Assembly (NCBI GenBank): GCA_905236605.1
Contig: CAJORD010000170.1
Span: 1 to 8,285 of the forward strand
Reading direction: 5' to 3'
Length of the DNA stretch: 8,285 nucleotides
DNA from: an uncultured Synergistales bacterium
Lineage (GTDB): Bacteria > Synergistota > Synergistia > Synergistales > Aminobacteriaceae
Numbering within the stretch: the stretch's first letter is position 1; every line of letters starts with the position of its first letter. Below are positions 1-6,069 of the stretch, one piece after another. Both the position numbers and the translations under genes were made by a program. The notes beneath the pieces were generated by a model that was not told the origin of the DNA, did not search any database, and was given only the letters and a program-made list of their open reading frames with translations.

Positions 1-48
1 ACGAGCCAGATGGTTCGCACAATCAAGTACTTCTCAGAGCTTAAATAA
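1..48 (+). CDS. C-terminal end of an unidentified protein (partial)
   Basis: Frame 1 is open from the window edge and reads 15 codons (TSQMVRTIKYFSELK) to a TAA at 46-48. An intrinsic terminator begins 18 bases after that stop, which is the usual position for the end of a transcription unit and supports this being a true gene end. The visible peptide is too short to assign a family. A loose likeness to the tails of methyl-accepting chemotaxis proteins is not evidence enough to name it. Confidence 0.5.
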   Translation, partial: TSQMVRTIKYFSELK

Positions 49-65
49 CATAATTTTGAGTTTTC

Positions 66-98
66 AGCTCCTGCCCACAAACGGACGGGAGCTTTTTT
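66..98 (+). terminator. Rho-independent terminator of the upstream gene
   Basis: The arms AGCTCCTGCCC (66-76) and GGACGGGAGCT (83-93) pair with one mismatch and one G-T pair around a short A-rich loop. The hairpin runs straight into a T6 tract (93-98). It lies 18 bases after the stop of the partial gene on the same strand and separates that gene from the AI-2E transporter operon. Confidence 0.85.
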
Positions 99-225
99 AT
101 TGAGGCAACGCGGGGGAGGGGAGGTAAAAAACTTCAGGACTTTTCGATTTTAGTCCACGGATCTGAAATTTTTCCATGCGCCCCAAATTAGCGTTTTCTG
201 TGCGATGGCGCTTTTCATTTTGCGT
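99..225 (+). other. Non-coding leader with purine-rich run and weak nested hairpin
   Basis: I find no convincing gene between the terminator and the transporter promoter. The stretch has a G-rich purine run (about 109-123) containing GGAGG, but no start codon follows at a usable distance. It also holds a nested stem: GGACT (137-141) with AGTCC (152-156), and TTCA (133-136) with TGAA (164-167), followed by ATTTTT at 168-173. This could be a weak secondary terminator or chance pairing. Confidence 0.3.
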
Positions 226-231
226 TATAAT
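203..231 (+). promoter_or_regulatory. Candidate sigma-70-type promoter of the transporter-argF operon
   Basis: A perfect TATAAT lies at 226-231. The region 17 bases upstream (203-208, CGATGG) does not match TTGACA, so any -35 contribution is weak or an activator is needed. Predicted transcription would begin near 238, which leaves a leader of about 30 bases before the ATG at 269. This placement argues that the gene starts at 269 and not at the in-frame ATG at 176, which lies upstream of the promoter. Confidence 0.55.
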
Positions 232-254
232 ACTTCCAAAATCACGAACAGGAG

Positions 255-274
255 ATGAAAATTTTCATATGAAA
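255..274. promoter_or_regulatory. Two overlapping palindromes at the transporter start codon
   Basis: ATGAAAATTTTCAT (255-268) is a perfect 14-base palindrome. TTTCATATGAAA (263-274), centred on the start codon, is a perfect 12-base palindrome that overlaps it. They lie just downstream of the predicted transcription start, where a repressor could block elongation. As RNA, the first one would form a small hairpin between the AGGAG (250-254) and the ATG (269). The spacing does not fit the 18-base ARG box. The region is AT-rich, so chance is possible. Confidence 0.25.
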
Positions 275-1396
275 TTACTTCTCGGCCTTATTGTTTTTTT
301 GTCATCAATCGCTCTTTGCTCGGTTCTTCATATCGCGAGCAATGTTTTTATTCCGCTCGTCATTGCGTGGTTTATTCTTCAAATGTTAAGACCCGTAATT
401 CAGATTGGTAAAACTTTAAGGCTAAACGCGTGGCTTAATGTCATTCTCGTGTTCTCGATTCTTACGTGCATCGGGCTTGCGGGCTTCAAATTTCTTGCGG
501 CTCAAGTCGTTGAATTTGGTGCCGTTTACGCGCGCTACTCGGATAAGTTAATAGAATGGTTCGCGAACTTGATGCAAATTCTCAGCGTACCGTCGGAAGC
601 CGTCAAGAATTTCAACTGGCTAGGACTTCTTCGTGACAATGCCAAAAATATTTCATCTTTAATAATCGCGCTTTCAAGTAAATTCGTGATGACGTTCGTT
701 TTTTTAATGTTTATGTTAGTCGAAGCGCCGTATCTCGATGAAAAAATCGAAAAGGCGTTCGGACATAATGCTAGGCGCGTGAAAAAAATTCTTTTCACAA
801 TCTCCGAACAAGTTAGCCGATATTTAGGCACACTTGCGCTTATCAGCTTCGCGACGGGCGTTTGTGCATGGATAGCGCTAACGCTGCTTGATGTTCAACT
901 TGCTGCGGGCTGGGGAGTTTTGACATTTTTATTAAATTTTATTCCGACTGTCGGCTCAATAATTGCGACAATTCCGCCAGTGGTCATGTCTATAATTCAA
1001 TTTTCGCCGGGACTTTTTAAGCCAGCTATGGTGCTGCTGTCGCTGACGGCCATTCAGGTTACAATAGGCAATATAATCACGCCCAAAGTAGTCGGAGATC
1101 GTCTCGGCGTTAGTCCTGTTGTAATTTTGCTTTCCTTGTTGCTCTGGGGAATGATTTGGGGAATACCGGGCGCGCTGCTATCTACGCCGATAATTTCGAT
1201 TATAAAAATCGTTTGCGAAAATATCCCGAGTCTTCACTCAATCGCAGTTTTAATCGGAAGTGGCGAGGCCGTGCGAAAAATTCCAGCGCAAACCCCACCC
1301 AAGACACAAAAAAAAGTTGACGTCGTTACAAGCGTAAAATCACGAATAGCTAATATCGCCGACGCAGCAGCGCACAAACATAAAAAGGGAAAATAA
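269..1396 (+). CDS. AI-2E family (PerM/TqsA-like) membrane transporter
   Basis: This is a 375-residue polytopic inner-membrane protein of the AI-2E transporter family (PF01594). Members are linked to autoinducer-2 export, cation/proton antiport or unknown efflux, so the substrate cannot be read from sequence. Seen: paired hydrophobic segments at about 3-43; one at 56-82; a soluble, partly helical stretch at about 83-128; a helix at 130-152; and hydrophobic helices from 185 to 315. Family signatures are NFIPTVGSIIATIPPV (223-238), GNIITPKVVGDRLGVSP (267-283) and WGIPGALLSTPI (297-308). The tail from about 332 is basic, rich in Lys/Ala and likely cytoplasmic. I chose the ATG at 269, with AGGAG at 250-254, although the frame is open to an ATG at 176. 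The extra 31 residues are not family-like and the TATAAT lies inside that stretch. argF follows after 23 bases, so the two are probably co-transcribed. Confidence 0.88.
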   Translation: MKLLLGLIVFLSSIALCSVLHIASNVFIPLVIAWFILQMLRPVIQIGKTLRLNAWLNVILVFSILTCIGLAGFKFLAAQVVEFGAVYARYSDKLIEWFANLMQILSVPSEAVKNFNWLGLLRDNAKNISSLIIALSSKFVMTFVFLMFMLVEAPYLDEKIEKAFGHNARRVKKILFTISEQVSRYLGTLALISFATGVCAWIALTLLDVQLAAGWGVLTFLLNFIPTVGSIIATIPPVVMSIIQFSPGLFKPAMVLLSLTAIQVTIGNIITPKVVGDRLGVSPVVILLSLLLWGMIWGIPGALLSTPIISIIKIVCENIPSLHSIAVLIGSGEAVRKIPAQTPPKTQKKVDVVTSVKSRIANIADAAAHKHKKGK

Positions 1397-1402
1397 TTAA
1401 TT

Positions 1403-1419
1403 GAAGGGGGAAAATTTTT
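1403..1419 (+). promoter_or_regulatory. Ribosome binding site of argF
   Basis: GAAGGGGG (1403-1410) is followed by AAAATTTTT directly before the ATG at 1420. The G5 run can pair with the anti-Shine-Dalgarno sequence using a G-U pair, at 9 bases spacing. The same G5-A4-T4 block precedes the nfnA start. Confidence 0.6.
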
Positions 1420-2358
1420 ATGGCTGTAAATCTTCGTGGCAGAAGTTTTTTAACGCTCATGGACTTCACGCCCGACGAAATAAATTATTTGTTAAACCTG
1501 GCAGCGGATTTGAAATCAAAGAAGCGCGCCGGCATTCGCGGAAATTCTTTAGCGGGCAAAAATATTGCGCTTTTGTTTGAAAAATCTTCAACGAGAACTC
1601 GCTGCGCTTTCACAGTCGCTTGCAATGACGAAGGAGCTTTCCCAGAGTATCTCAACAAAAATGACATTCAGCTTGGGGCAAAAGAAGACGTCAAAGACAC
1701 CGCGCGCGTATTAGGCCGAATGTTTGACGGAATCGAGTTCCGCGGATTCAAACAAGAAACCGTTGAGGACTTAGCAAAATATTCCGGTGTCCCGGTCTGG
1801 AACGGATTAACGGACGTTGACCACCCAACGCAAGTTCTTGCGGACTTCCTAACGCTCAAAGAAAATTTTGGAAATCTTCGCGGCCTAACTCTCGTTTATC
1901 TTGGCGACGGTCGTAACAACATGTCTAACGCTTTAATGATCGGTTGCGCAAAAATGGGAGTTAATTACGTCGTGTGTTCACCGAAAGAGCTTGAGCCGGA
2001 TTCAAATTTGCTTGCGAAGTGTCGCGAAGTCGCTAAGCACTCTGAAATTACGATCATCAATGACCCTCGCGAAGCCGTGAAGGGCGCGGACGCTCTTTAT
2101 ACTGACGTTTGGGTATCGATGGGCGAAGAAGCATTGAAAGAAGAACGTTATAAAATTCTTCGTCCGTGGCAAGTTACTTCGGATTTAATGAACGCAACCG
2201 GCAAAGACACGACGATTTTTTTACATTGTCTTCCGGCGGTCAAGGGCGCAGAAGTTACGGAAGAAGTTTTTGAGAGTGAAGCCTCGAAAGTTTTTGACGA
2301 AGCCGAGAACAGATTACACACGATTAAGGCCGTCATGGTAGCGACGCTTGGAAATTAA
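1420..2358 (+). CDS. argF: Ornithine carbamoyltransferase
   Basis: This enzyme joins carbamoyl phosphate and ornithine to give citrulline and phosphate in arginine synthesis. It can run in reverse in the arginine deiminase pathway. The 312 residues are full length for the family and both domains are intact. The carbamoyl-phosphate site shows SSTRTR (56-61), R100-containing LGRMFDG and HPTQ (135-138). The ornithine domain has GDGRNNMSN (162-170), DVWVSMG (229-235, the ornithine SMG loop) and HCLP (269-272). The end VFDEAENRLHTIKA (291-304) is typical. The linker after HCLP is short, unlike the longer insertion in the E. coli enzyme. Sequence alone does not separate anabolic from catabolic use. 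No ARG-box-like operator was found directly upstream, and transcription probably comes from the promoter near 226. The stop overlaps the next start by one base. Confidence 0.96.
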   Translation: MAVNLRGRSFLTLMDFTPDEINYLLNLAADLKSKKRAGIRGNSLAGKNIALLFEKSSTRTRCAFTVACNDEGAFPEYLNKNDIQLGAKEDVKDTARVLGRMFDGIEFRGFKQETVEDLAKYSGVPVWNGLTDVDHPTQVLADFLTLKENFGNLRGLTLVYLGDGRNNMSNALMIGCAKMGVNYVVCSPKELEPDSNLLAKCREVAKHSEITIINDPREAVKGADALYTDVWVSMGEEALKEERYKILRPWQVTSDLMNATGKDTTIFLHCLPAVKGAEVTEEVFESEASKVFDEAENRLHTIKAVMVATLGN

Positions 2359-2867
2359 TGAAAACAAGTCTTAATGCTAACGAAAGAGTTCCAAAATCAG
2401 ATTTTAGAATCGAACTGCGCGGACGGCTTGACAGTCTGAACGCGCAAATTATTTTTTTTCAAGCTCATTCAGACAACGAAGAATTTATAAACGATCTCGA
2501 AGAAGTCCGGAACGTAATTATAAGTCTTCAAAGCTGCGAAGCATGTGAAAAAATTTTTGACAAGATTTTAATTTTATGGGAACTTAGTGAAAATGAAATT
2601 CACGAACGCTCGCACAATCCGAAAAAATTTTATGGCAAAGGACATTTGTTATTAAATTTCAAAATGGGACGAGAAGCTTCAGAGATAAATTTTTTGCGAA
2701 CTCTTGTGCGTGAAACTGAGATTTGCGCGTGCCGAGCCTTTAATGACACTGACACTTATAAAATTATTCACGTGTTAAACAGATTGAGCAGCGCACTTTA
2801 CATTTTGACTTATAAATACATTCCCGAAGATTTTAATCGCGACACAGAAAAATTTTTTGCAAAATAA
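2358..2867 (+). CDS. EutT-like ATP:corrinoid adenosyltransferase core
   Basis: The 169-residue product would, by family, transfer the 5'-deoxyadenosyl group of ATP to a reduced corrinoid to make adenosylcobalamin. From memory of E. coli EutT, it aligns nearly gap-free with that protein's C-terminal half: RVPKSDFRIELRGRLDS (10-26), LSENEIHERSHNPKKF (76-91), LRTLVRETE (113-121) and LNRLSSALYIL (140-150). R114, R118, E121 and N141 fall where PduO/EutT-type enzymes have their ATP-contacting R-x3-R-x2-E and Asn. It lacks the roughly 100-residue EutT N-terminal region with its His/Cys metal site. It also lacks the TRTGD motif of PduO-type enzymes, having only KTSL just before the core. Cysteines occur at 60, 63, 123 and 125. 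The start overlaps the argF stop as TAATG, so translation is probably coupled. Whether it is active or has another role is open. Confidence 0.72.
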   Translation: MKTSLNANERVPKSDFRIELRGRLDSLNAQIIFFQAHSDNEEFINDLEEVRNVIISLQSCEACEKIFDKILILWELSENEIHERSHNPKKFYGKGHLLLNFKMGREASEINFLRTLVRETEICACRAFNDTDTYKIIHVLNRLSSALYILTYKYIPEDFNRDTEKFFAK

Positions 2868-2899
2868 AAGCGGAGAGTTCTAAAATAAAACTGCTCCGC
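2861..2899 (-). terminator. Terminator hairpin, repeat copy 1, between convergent genes
   Basis: On the minus strand GCGGAG-C-AGTT pairs with AACT-CTCCGC (one bulged C, nine-base loop, hairpin 2870-2899). It is followed by TTTTATTTT, just after the stop of the membrane-protein gene at 2908. On the plus strand the hairpin is followed by CTAAATTTTT, so it may also stop the argF/EutT-like transcript. It is one of two identical copies. Confidence 0.75.
2866..2899. repeat. 34-bp direct repeat, copy 1
   Basis: These 34 bases (four A, then the hairpin) are identical to 4483-4516 in the same orientation. The two copies are offset by 1617 bases and bracket the membrane-protein gene with its ribosome binding site. 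Identity ends at the base on either side, although the flanks remain AT-rich. Confidence 0.93.
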
Positions 2900-2907
2900 C
2901 TAAATTT

Positions 2908-4464
2908 TTATTCTTTTGCTAAATATTTGAAGAAGAACGAATTTTTATAATCGTACGCAAAAAAATTATCTTTGCACATTTTTATTATTCTGTGTTCGTC
3001 CGTTCTGATTTTGCCCAAAGTGTAAACTTCTTCACGCAAAAGTTTTATTGTTTGAGCTTTCTGCATTAATGAAGTCGGCAGCAAATTATTTTCTCTCAAA
3101 ACATGCACAGCAGTGAAAATTACGCTTCGATTAATTTCTGTTACAGGAGTGTATGCGCCAATCGCAAGAGCCAGAACCAAAATAATTTTTCTTTTTCTCA
3201 AGACCGCGTTTTCTTCAAAGAGAAATTTTAAAACGAAAATCATCAACACAAATAATGTGCTTATCGTTGCTCGCATTATAAGATTTCCATCGAATGTATA
3301 AATTGGAAACAACAGAAGCTCAATCAGGACTACATAATAAAAATTATATTTCGTTGCAGTCTTCCCCATAATCAACAAATACGCTCCGAATTCAAGAAAT
3401 ACAAAGAGTACATACGCACTGAGTCTTAGAAAATCTTTGATAACAAAGTAGAAGGGCTTGTCTTGAGCGCCGTTCCCCATAATATAAAAACTTCCAAAAA
3501 TTATTGCAATCGTCAATGGGAGCAAAATATTTTGAAGCGTGAATGCGTCGCGACATTTTTTGTGAAGTTTGAACGCTGACCACAAAGCAAGCGGAATCAT
3601 TCCGAAAATTGCCCACGCCGAATAAGCAAATGTCAATGATGAAAGAGCAAGGGAATTTTTATTGCTTCGGACTTGTAAAAACAAAATCACTATCAGCCAC
3701 ACCGGGACAGATTGATTAAAAACCCAGAATAATTGCGTTGTATTTGCGGAATATTGAAATATCAGGGGCCACCATTCCAAGTGACAATAAATTAGTGATT
3801 TAAATTCTATCGCGGCATTTATTTTTGTTATCGCAACGAACGCATGACTGCACAAAAATCCTATGATATCCATTCCGGAGAAAAAAATAAAAACCGCTAA
3901 AATTATATACGAAGTTTTCTTGAAATATCGGAACAGATTATATGTAATCAAAAAAACTCCAAGCACTGTGTAAAAATATAAAATTACATTACGGCTAAGT
4001 TCATTTAATACGAAAATTTTTGAGAGAAGCGCAGGCGGGAGCCAATATGTAAGATAGTATGAAAATGCTACTGTGTCAGAGCCTGTTATAGCTTTCACGG
4101 CGTCGCTTTGTTGCGATAAGTCATACACAATCGGCCATTTATAATCGCATAAATCACGGTAAATTGGATTTCTTGCTATATGATCAAAATTTTGATACAT
4201 GAAGCTGCCGATGCCGGACATGAAACACCAAACAACCAAAATTAAAATTGTAATTAGCCAAAATTTTGTATTTTCATGTTTGAATAAATTTATATTTTCG
4301 GCTGAAAGTTCTTGATACAACTTCAATGCGAAGTAAAAGAGAACGCAAGACGCTGGAATCGAAACATAAAGCGTTACCCCCCCCAAGATAAAAATTGCAA
4401 TCGGGATTGTGATATAAGAGATTGATAACACAGTGAGGATTTTATCTGAATAAGAGCGCGACAT
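2908..4464 (-). CDS. Polytopic membrane protein of unknown function, GT-C-like
   Basis: The 518 residues contain roughly ten to twelve hydrophobic segments (for example 10-50, 68-85, 158-178, 185-210, 253-264, 273-297, 310-330, 345-366, 376-390, 397-415, 427-440) and a soluble, charged C-terminal tail from about 455. Notable motifs are NFDHIARNPIYRDL (92-105) with KWPIVYD after it, YYLTYWLPPALLSK (136-149), WVFNQSVPVWL (247-257) and NLIMRATISTL (394-404). An acidic/Asn-rich first loop plus many helices resembles GT-C-type glycosyltransferases or related envelope proteins, but I do not recognise a named family. AAAGGAG at 4471-4477 supports the ATG at 4464. The gene is visibly more AT-rich than nfnAB, has a G8 run at codons 27-30, and sits between two identical terminator repeats. 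Together these suggest an accessory, possibly phase-variable gene. Confidence 0.7.
   Translation of the reverse strand: MSRSYSDKILTVLSISYITIPIAIFILGGVTLYVSIPASCVLFYFALKLYQELSAENINLFKHENTKFWLITILILVVWCFMSGIGSFMYQNFDHIARNPIYRDLCDYKWPIVYDLSQQSDAVKAITGSDTVAFSYYLTYWLPPALLSKIFVLNELSRNVILYFYTVLGVFLITYNLFRYFKKTSYIILAVFIFFSGMDIIGFLCSHAFVAITKINAAIEFKSLIYCHLEWWPLIFQYSANTTQLFWVFNQSVPVWLIVILFLQVRSNKNSLALSSLTFAYSAWAIFGMIPLALWSAFKLHKKCRDAFTLQNILLPLTIAIIFGSFYIMGNGAQDKPFYFVIKDFLRLSAYVLFVFLEFGAYLLIMGKTATKYNFYYVVLIELLLFPIYTFDGNLIMRATISTLFVLMIFVLKFLFEENAVLRKRKIILVLALAIGAYTPVTEINRSVIFTAVHVLRENNLLPTSLMQKAQTIKLLREEVYTLGKIRTDEHRIIKMCKDNFFAYDYKNSFFFKYLAKE
4377..4384 (-). repeat. G8 homopolymer tract inside a coding region
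   Basis: Eight C on the plus strand form a G8 run on the coding strand, spanning the last base of Leu27, Gly28, Gly29 and the first base of Val30 of the membrane-protein gene. The gene reads through in frame with eight G. With seven, the next codon becomes TAA. With nine, the frame runs about 35 further codons before a TGA. Confidence 0.9.
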
Positions 4465-4481
4465 AAAAAACTCCTTTCAAC

Positions 4482-4516
4482 AAAAAGCGGAGAGTTCTAA
4501 AATAAAACTGCTCCGC
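4482..4516 (-). terminator. Terminator of the nfnAB operon, repeat copy 2
   Basis: This is the same bulged 10-bp hairpin as copy 1 (4487-4516). On the minus strand it is followed by TTTTT (4482-4486). It lies 46 bases after the nfnB stop and only about 18 bases before the ATG of the membrane-protein gene, with that gene's ribosome binding site starting five bases after the T run. Confidence 0.78.
4483..4516. repeat. 34-bp direct repeat, copy 2
   Basis: Perfect second copy of 2866-2899, in the same orientation. It sits between nfnB and the start of the membrane-protein gene. Recombination between the two copies would remove the membrane-protein gene exactly and leave one terminator between the EutT-like gene and nfnB. 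Confidence 0.93.
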
Positions 4517-4561
4517 TAAAATTCATGACTTAAATTTCACTTGCGAGATTTTATATTAAAA

Positions 4562-6067
4562 TTACTTTCCTGCTAAGTACTCATTTATGCTAGCTGCTGC
4601 ACGTCTGCCCTCGCCCATCGCAAGAATGACTGTTGCAGCGCCTAAAACGATATCACCACCAGCCCACACGCGAGGAATGTTTGTCTTTTGATTTTCATCA
4701 ACGATGATATTTCCGCGCTTGTTGACTTCAAGAGTTGGAGTTGTCTGTTTCATCAACGGGTTCGATTCGTTGCCGAGAGCTACGACTGCCGCGTCAATGT
4801 CAAGAACGTGTTCCGTTCCCGGAATTGCTACGGGCTTGCGACGTCCTGAAGCGTCAGGTTCGCCGAGTTCGTAATTAAGAAGCTCAACGCCGATTAATTT
4901 GCCTTTCTCATCGCCAATAAACTTCGTCGGGTTCTCAAGGAAATGGAAATCGACGCCTTCTTCAATCGCGTGAGCGACTTCTTCGGCTCTTGCGGGCATT
5001 TCGGCACGTGTTCTTCTGTAGACGCAGTAGACTTTTTCTGCGCCAAGTCGTAAAGCCATTCTCGCACCGTCCATAGCAACGTTACCGCCGCCAAAGACTG
5101 CTACTCGCTTTGCGTCATAAAGTGGCGTGTCAGCGTGTTCACGGTCGTAAGCTTTCATTAAGTTTGCTCGCGTCAAGTACTCGTTCGCGCTGAAGACTCC
5201 GATTAAGTTCTCGCCCTCGATACCTAAGAACTTCGGGAGGCCCGCTCCTGTTCCGATAAATGCGGCATCATAGCCTTCACGGTCAAGTAACTGCTCAAGA
5301 GTCTCTGTGCGTCCTACGAGGAAACTCGTTTTGAACTCAACGCCCATTTTCTTTAAGTTTTCAACTTCTTTTGAAACGATCGCTTTCGGAAGTCTGAACT
5401 CCGGAATACCGTAGACCATGACGCCGCCGGTTTTCTGGAAAGCCTCGAAGACTGTAACGCTGTGGCCGGCTCTGCGAGTGTCTGCTGCGACCGTCAAGCC
5501 TGCGGGGCCTGAACCGATTACAGCAACTTTCTTGCCGGTGTCAGGCGCAGGAGTCGGGACGGTGATTTTGTTGTTTGCGCGTTCCCAGTCGGCTACGTAA
5601 CGCTCAAGACGTCCGATAGCTACGGCCTTCTCGGGCGACTTCATCATTTTTCCGACGGTGCAGAAGCTCTGGCACTGTTTCTCCTGCGGGCATACACGAC
5701 CGCAGATAGCCGGGAGCAAGTTTGTTTGTTTAATCGTATCAACAGCAGCTTTGAAATCGCCGTTTTGAATGCAAGCGATAAATTCCGGAATTGGAACTCC
5801 GACCGGGCAGCCCTTCTTACAAGGCGCACCGCCGCACTGAATGCAGCGTTCGGCTTCAACGCGAGCTTGCGTTTCAGTGTAGCCCAAAGCAACTTCTGAC
5901 ATATTGTGAGCTCTTACCATTGGCTCTTGAGAAGGCATTTCCTGCGGAGGAATTGAAGTTCTGTCTTTCGGCGTTAATTTCGTTCCGGCGGATTTCTTAG
6001 CTTCTAAGTCCTGCCAAAATTTTTCGGCTTCGGCCTGTAACATTTCTGTAGTTTTGTGTTCACTCAT
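4562..6067 (-). CDS. nfnB: NfnB/NfnL: large subunit of bifurcating NADH-dependent ferredoxin:NADP+ oxidoreductase (GltD-like)
   Basis: With NfnA this cytoplasmic flavin/iron-sulfur enzyme couples ferredoxin, NADH and NADP+ and supplies or reoxidises NADPH in anaerobes. The 501 residues match the family, which is often annotated as glutamate synthase small subunit or gltA. Seen: a charged N-terminal extension (1-45); two cysteine clusters for [4Fe-4S] centres, C75-x2-C78-x4-C83-x3-C87 and C122-x3-C126-x5-C132-x3-C136; a first Rossmann motif VIGSGPAG (183-190, FAD); a second, VFGGGNVAMD (324-333), with YRRTRAEMPAR (350-360) for NADP(H); and WAGGDIVLGAATV (468-480) near the end, typical of GltD-like FAD sites. 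The ATG lies two bases after the nfnA stop, with AAAGGTGAG upstream, so the two are one operon. No GltB-like large subunit is nearby, which favours Nfn over glutamate synthase. Confidence 0.9.
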   Translation of the reverse strand: MSEHKTTEMLQAEAEKFWQDLEAKKSAGTKLTPKDRTSIPPQEMPSQEPMVRAHNMSEVALGYTETQARVEAERCIQCGGAPCKKGCPVGVPIPEFIACIQNGDFKAAVDTIKQTNLLPAICGRVCPQEKQCQSFCTVGKMMKSPEKAVAIGRLERYVADWERANNKITVPTPAPDTGKKVAVIGSGPAGLTVAADTRRAGHSVTVFEAFQKTGGVMVYGIPEFRLPKAIVSKEVENLKKMGVEFKTSFLVGRTETLEQLLDREGYDAAFIGTGAGLPKFLGIEGENLIGVFSANEYLTRANLMKAYDREHADTPLYDAKRVAVFGGGNVAMDGARMALRLGAEKVYCVYRRTRAEMPARAEEVAHAIEEGVDFHFLENPTKFIGDEKGKLIGVELLNYELGEPDASGRRKPVAIPGTEHVLDIDAAVVALGNESNPLMKQTTPTLEVNKRGNIIVDENQKTNIPRVWAGGDIVLGAATVILAMGEGRRAAASINEYLAGK

Positions 6068-6069
6068 GA

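Noticed and set aside
176..268. Upstream in-frame ATG that would add 31 residues to the transporter
   Set aside because: The extension is basic and unlike the family N-terminus, it has no good ribosome binding site, and the TATAAT at 226-231 lies inside it.
255..272. Five-codon leader peptide overlapping the transporter start as ATGA
   Set aside because: The AGGAG abuts its ATG with no spacing, so it is unlikely to be translated.
240..276. ARG box (ArgR operator) upstream of the argF operon
   Set aside because: The palindromes here have 12- and 14-base symmetric spans that do not match the TGAAT-N4-ATTCA spacing.
2866..4516. Integron-like gene cassette or insertion sequence reading of the repeat-bracketed gene
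   Set aside because: The repeats lack attC core sites, there is no terminal inverted repeat pair and no transposase or integrase. Each hairpin is well explained as a terminator.
4562..6067. Annotation as true glutamate synthase small subunit
   Set aside because: No glutamate synthase large subunit is present, and the gene is fused in one operon with the NfnA-type subunit, which defines Nfn.
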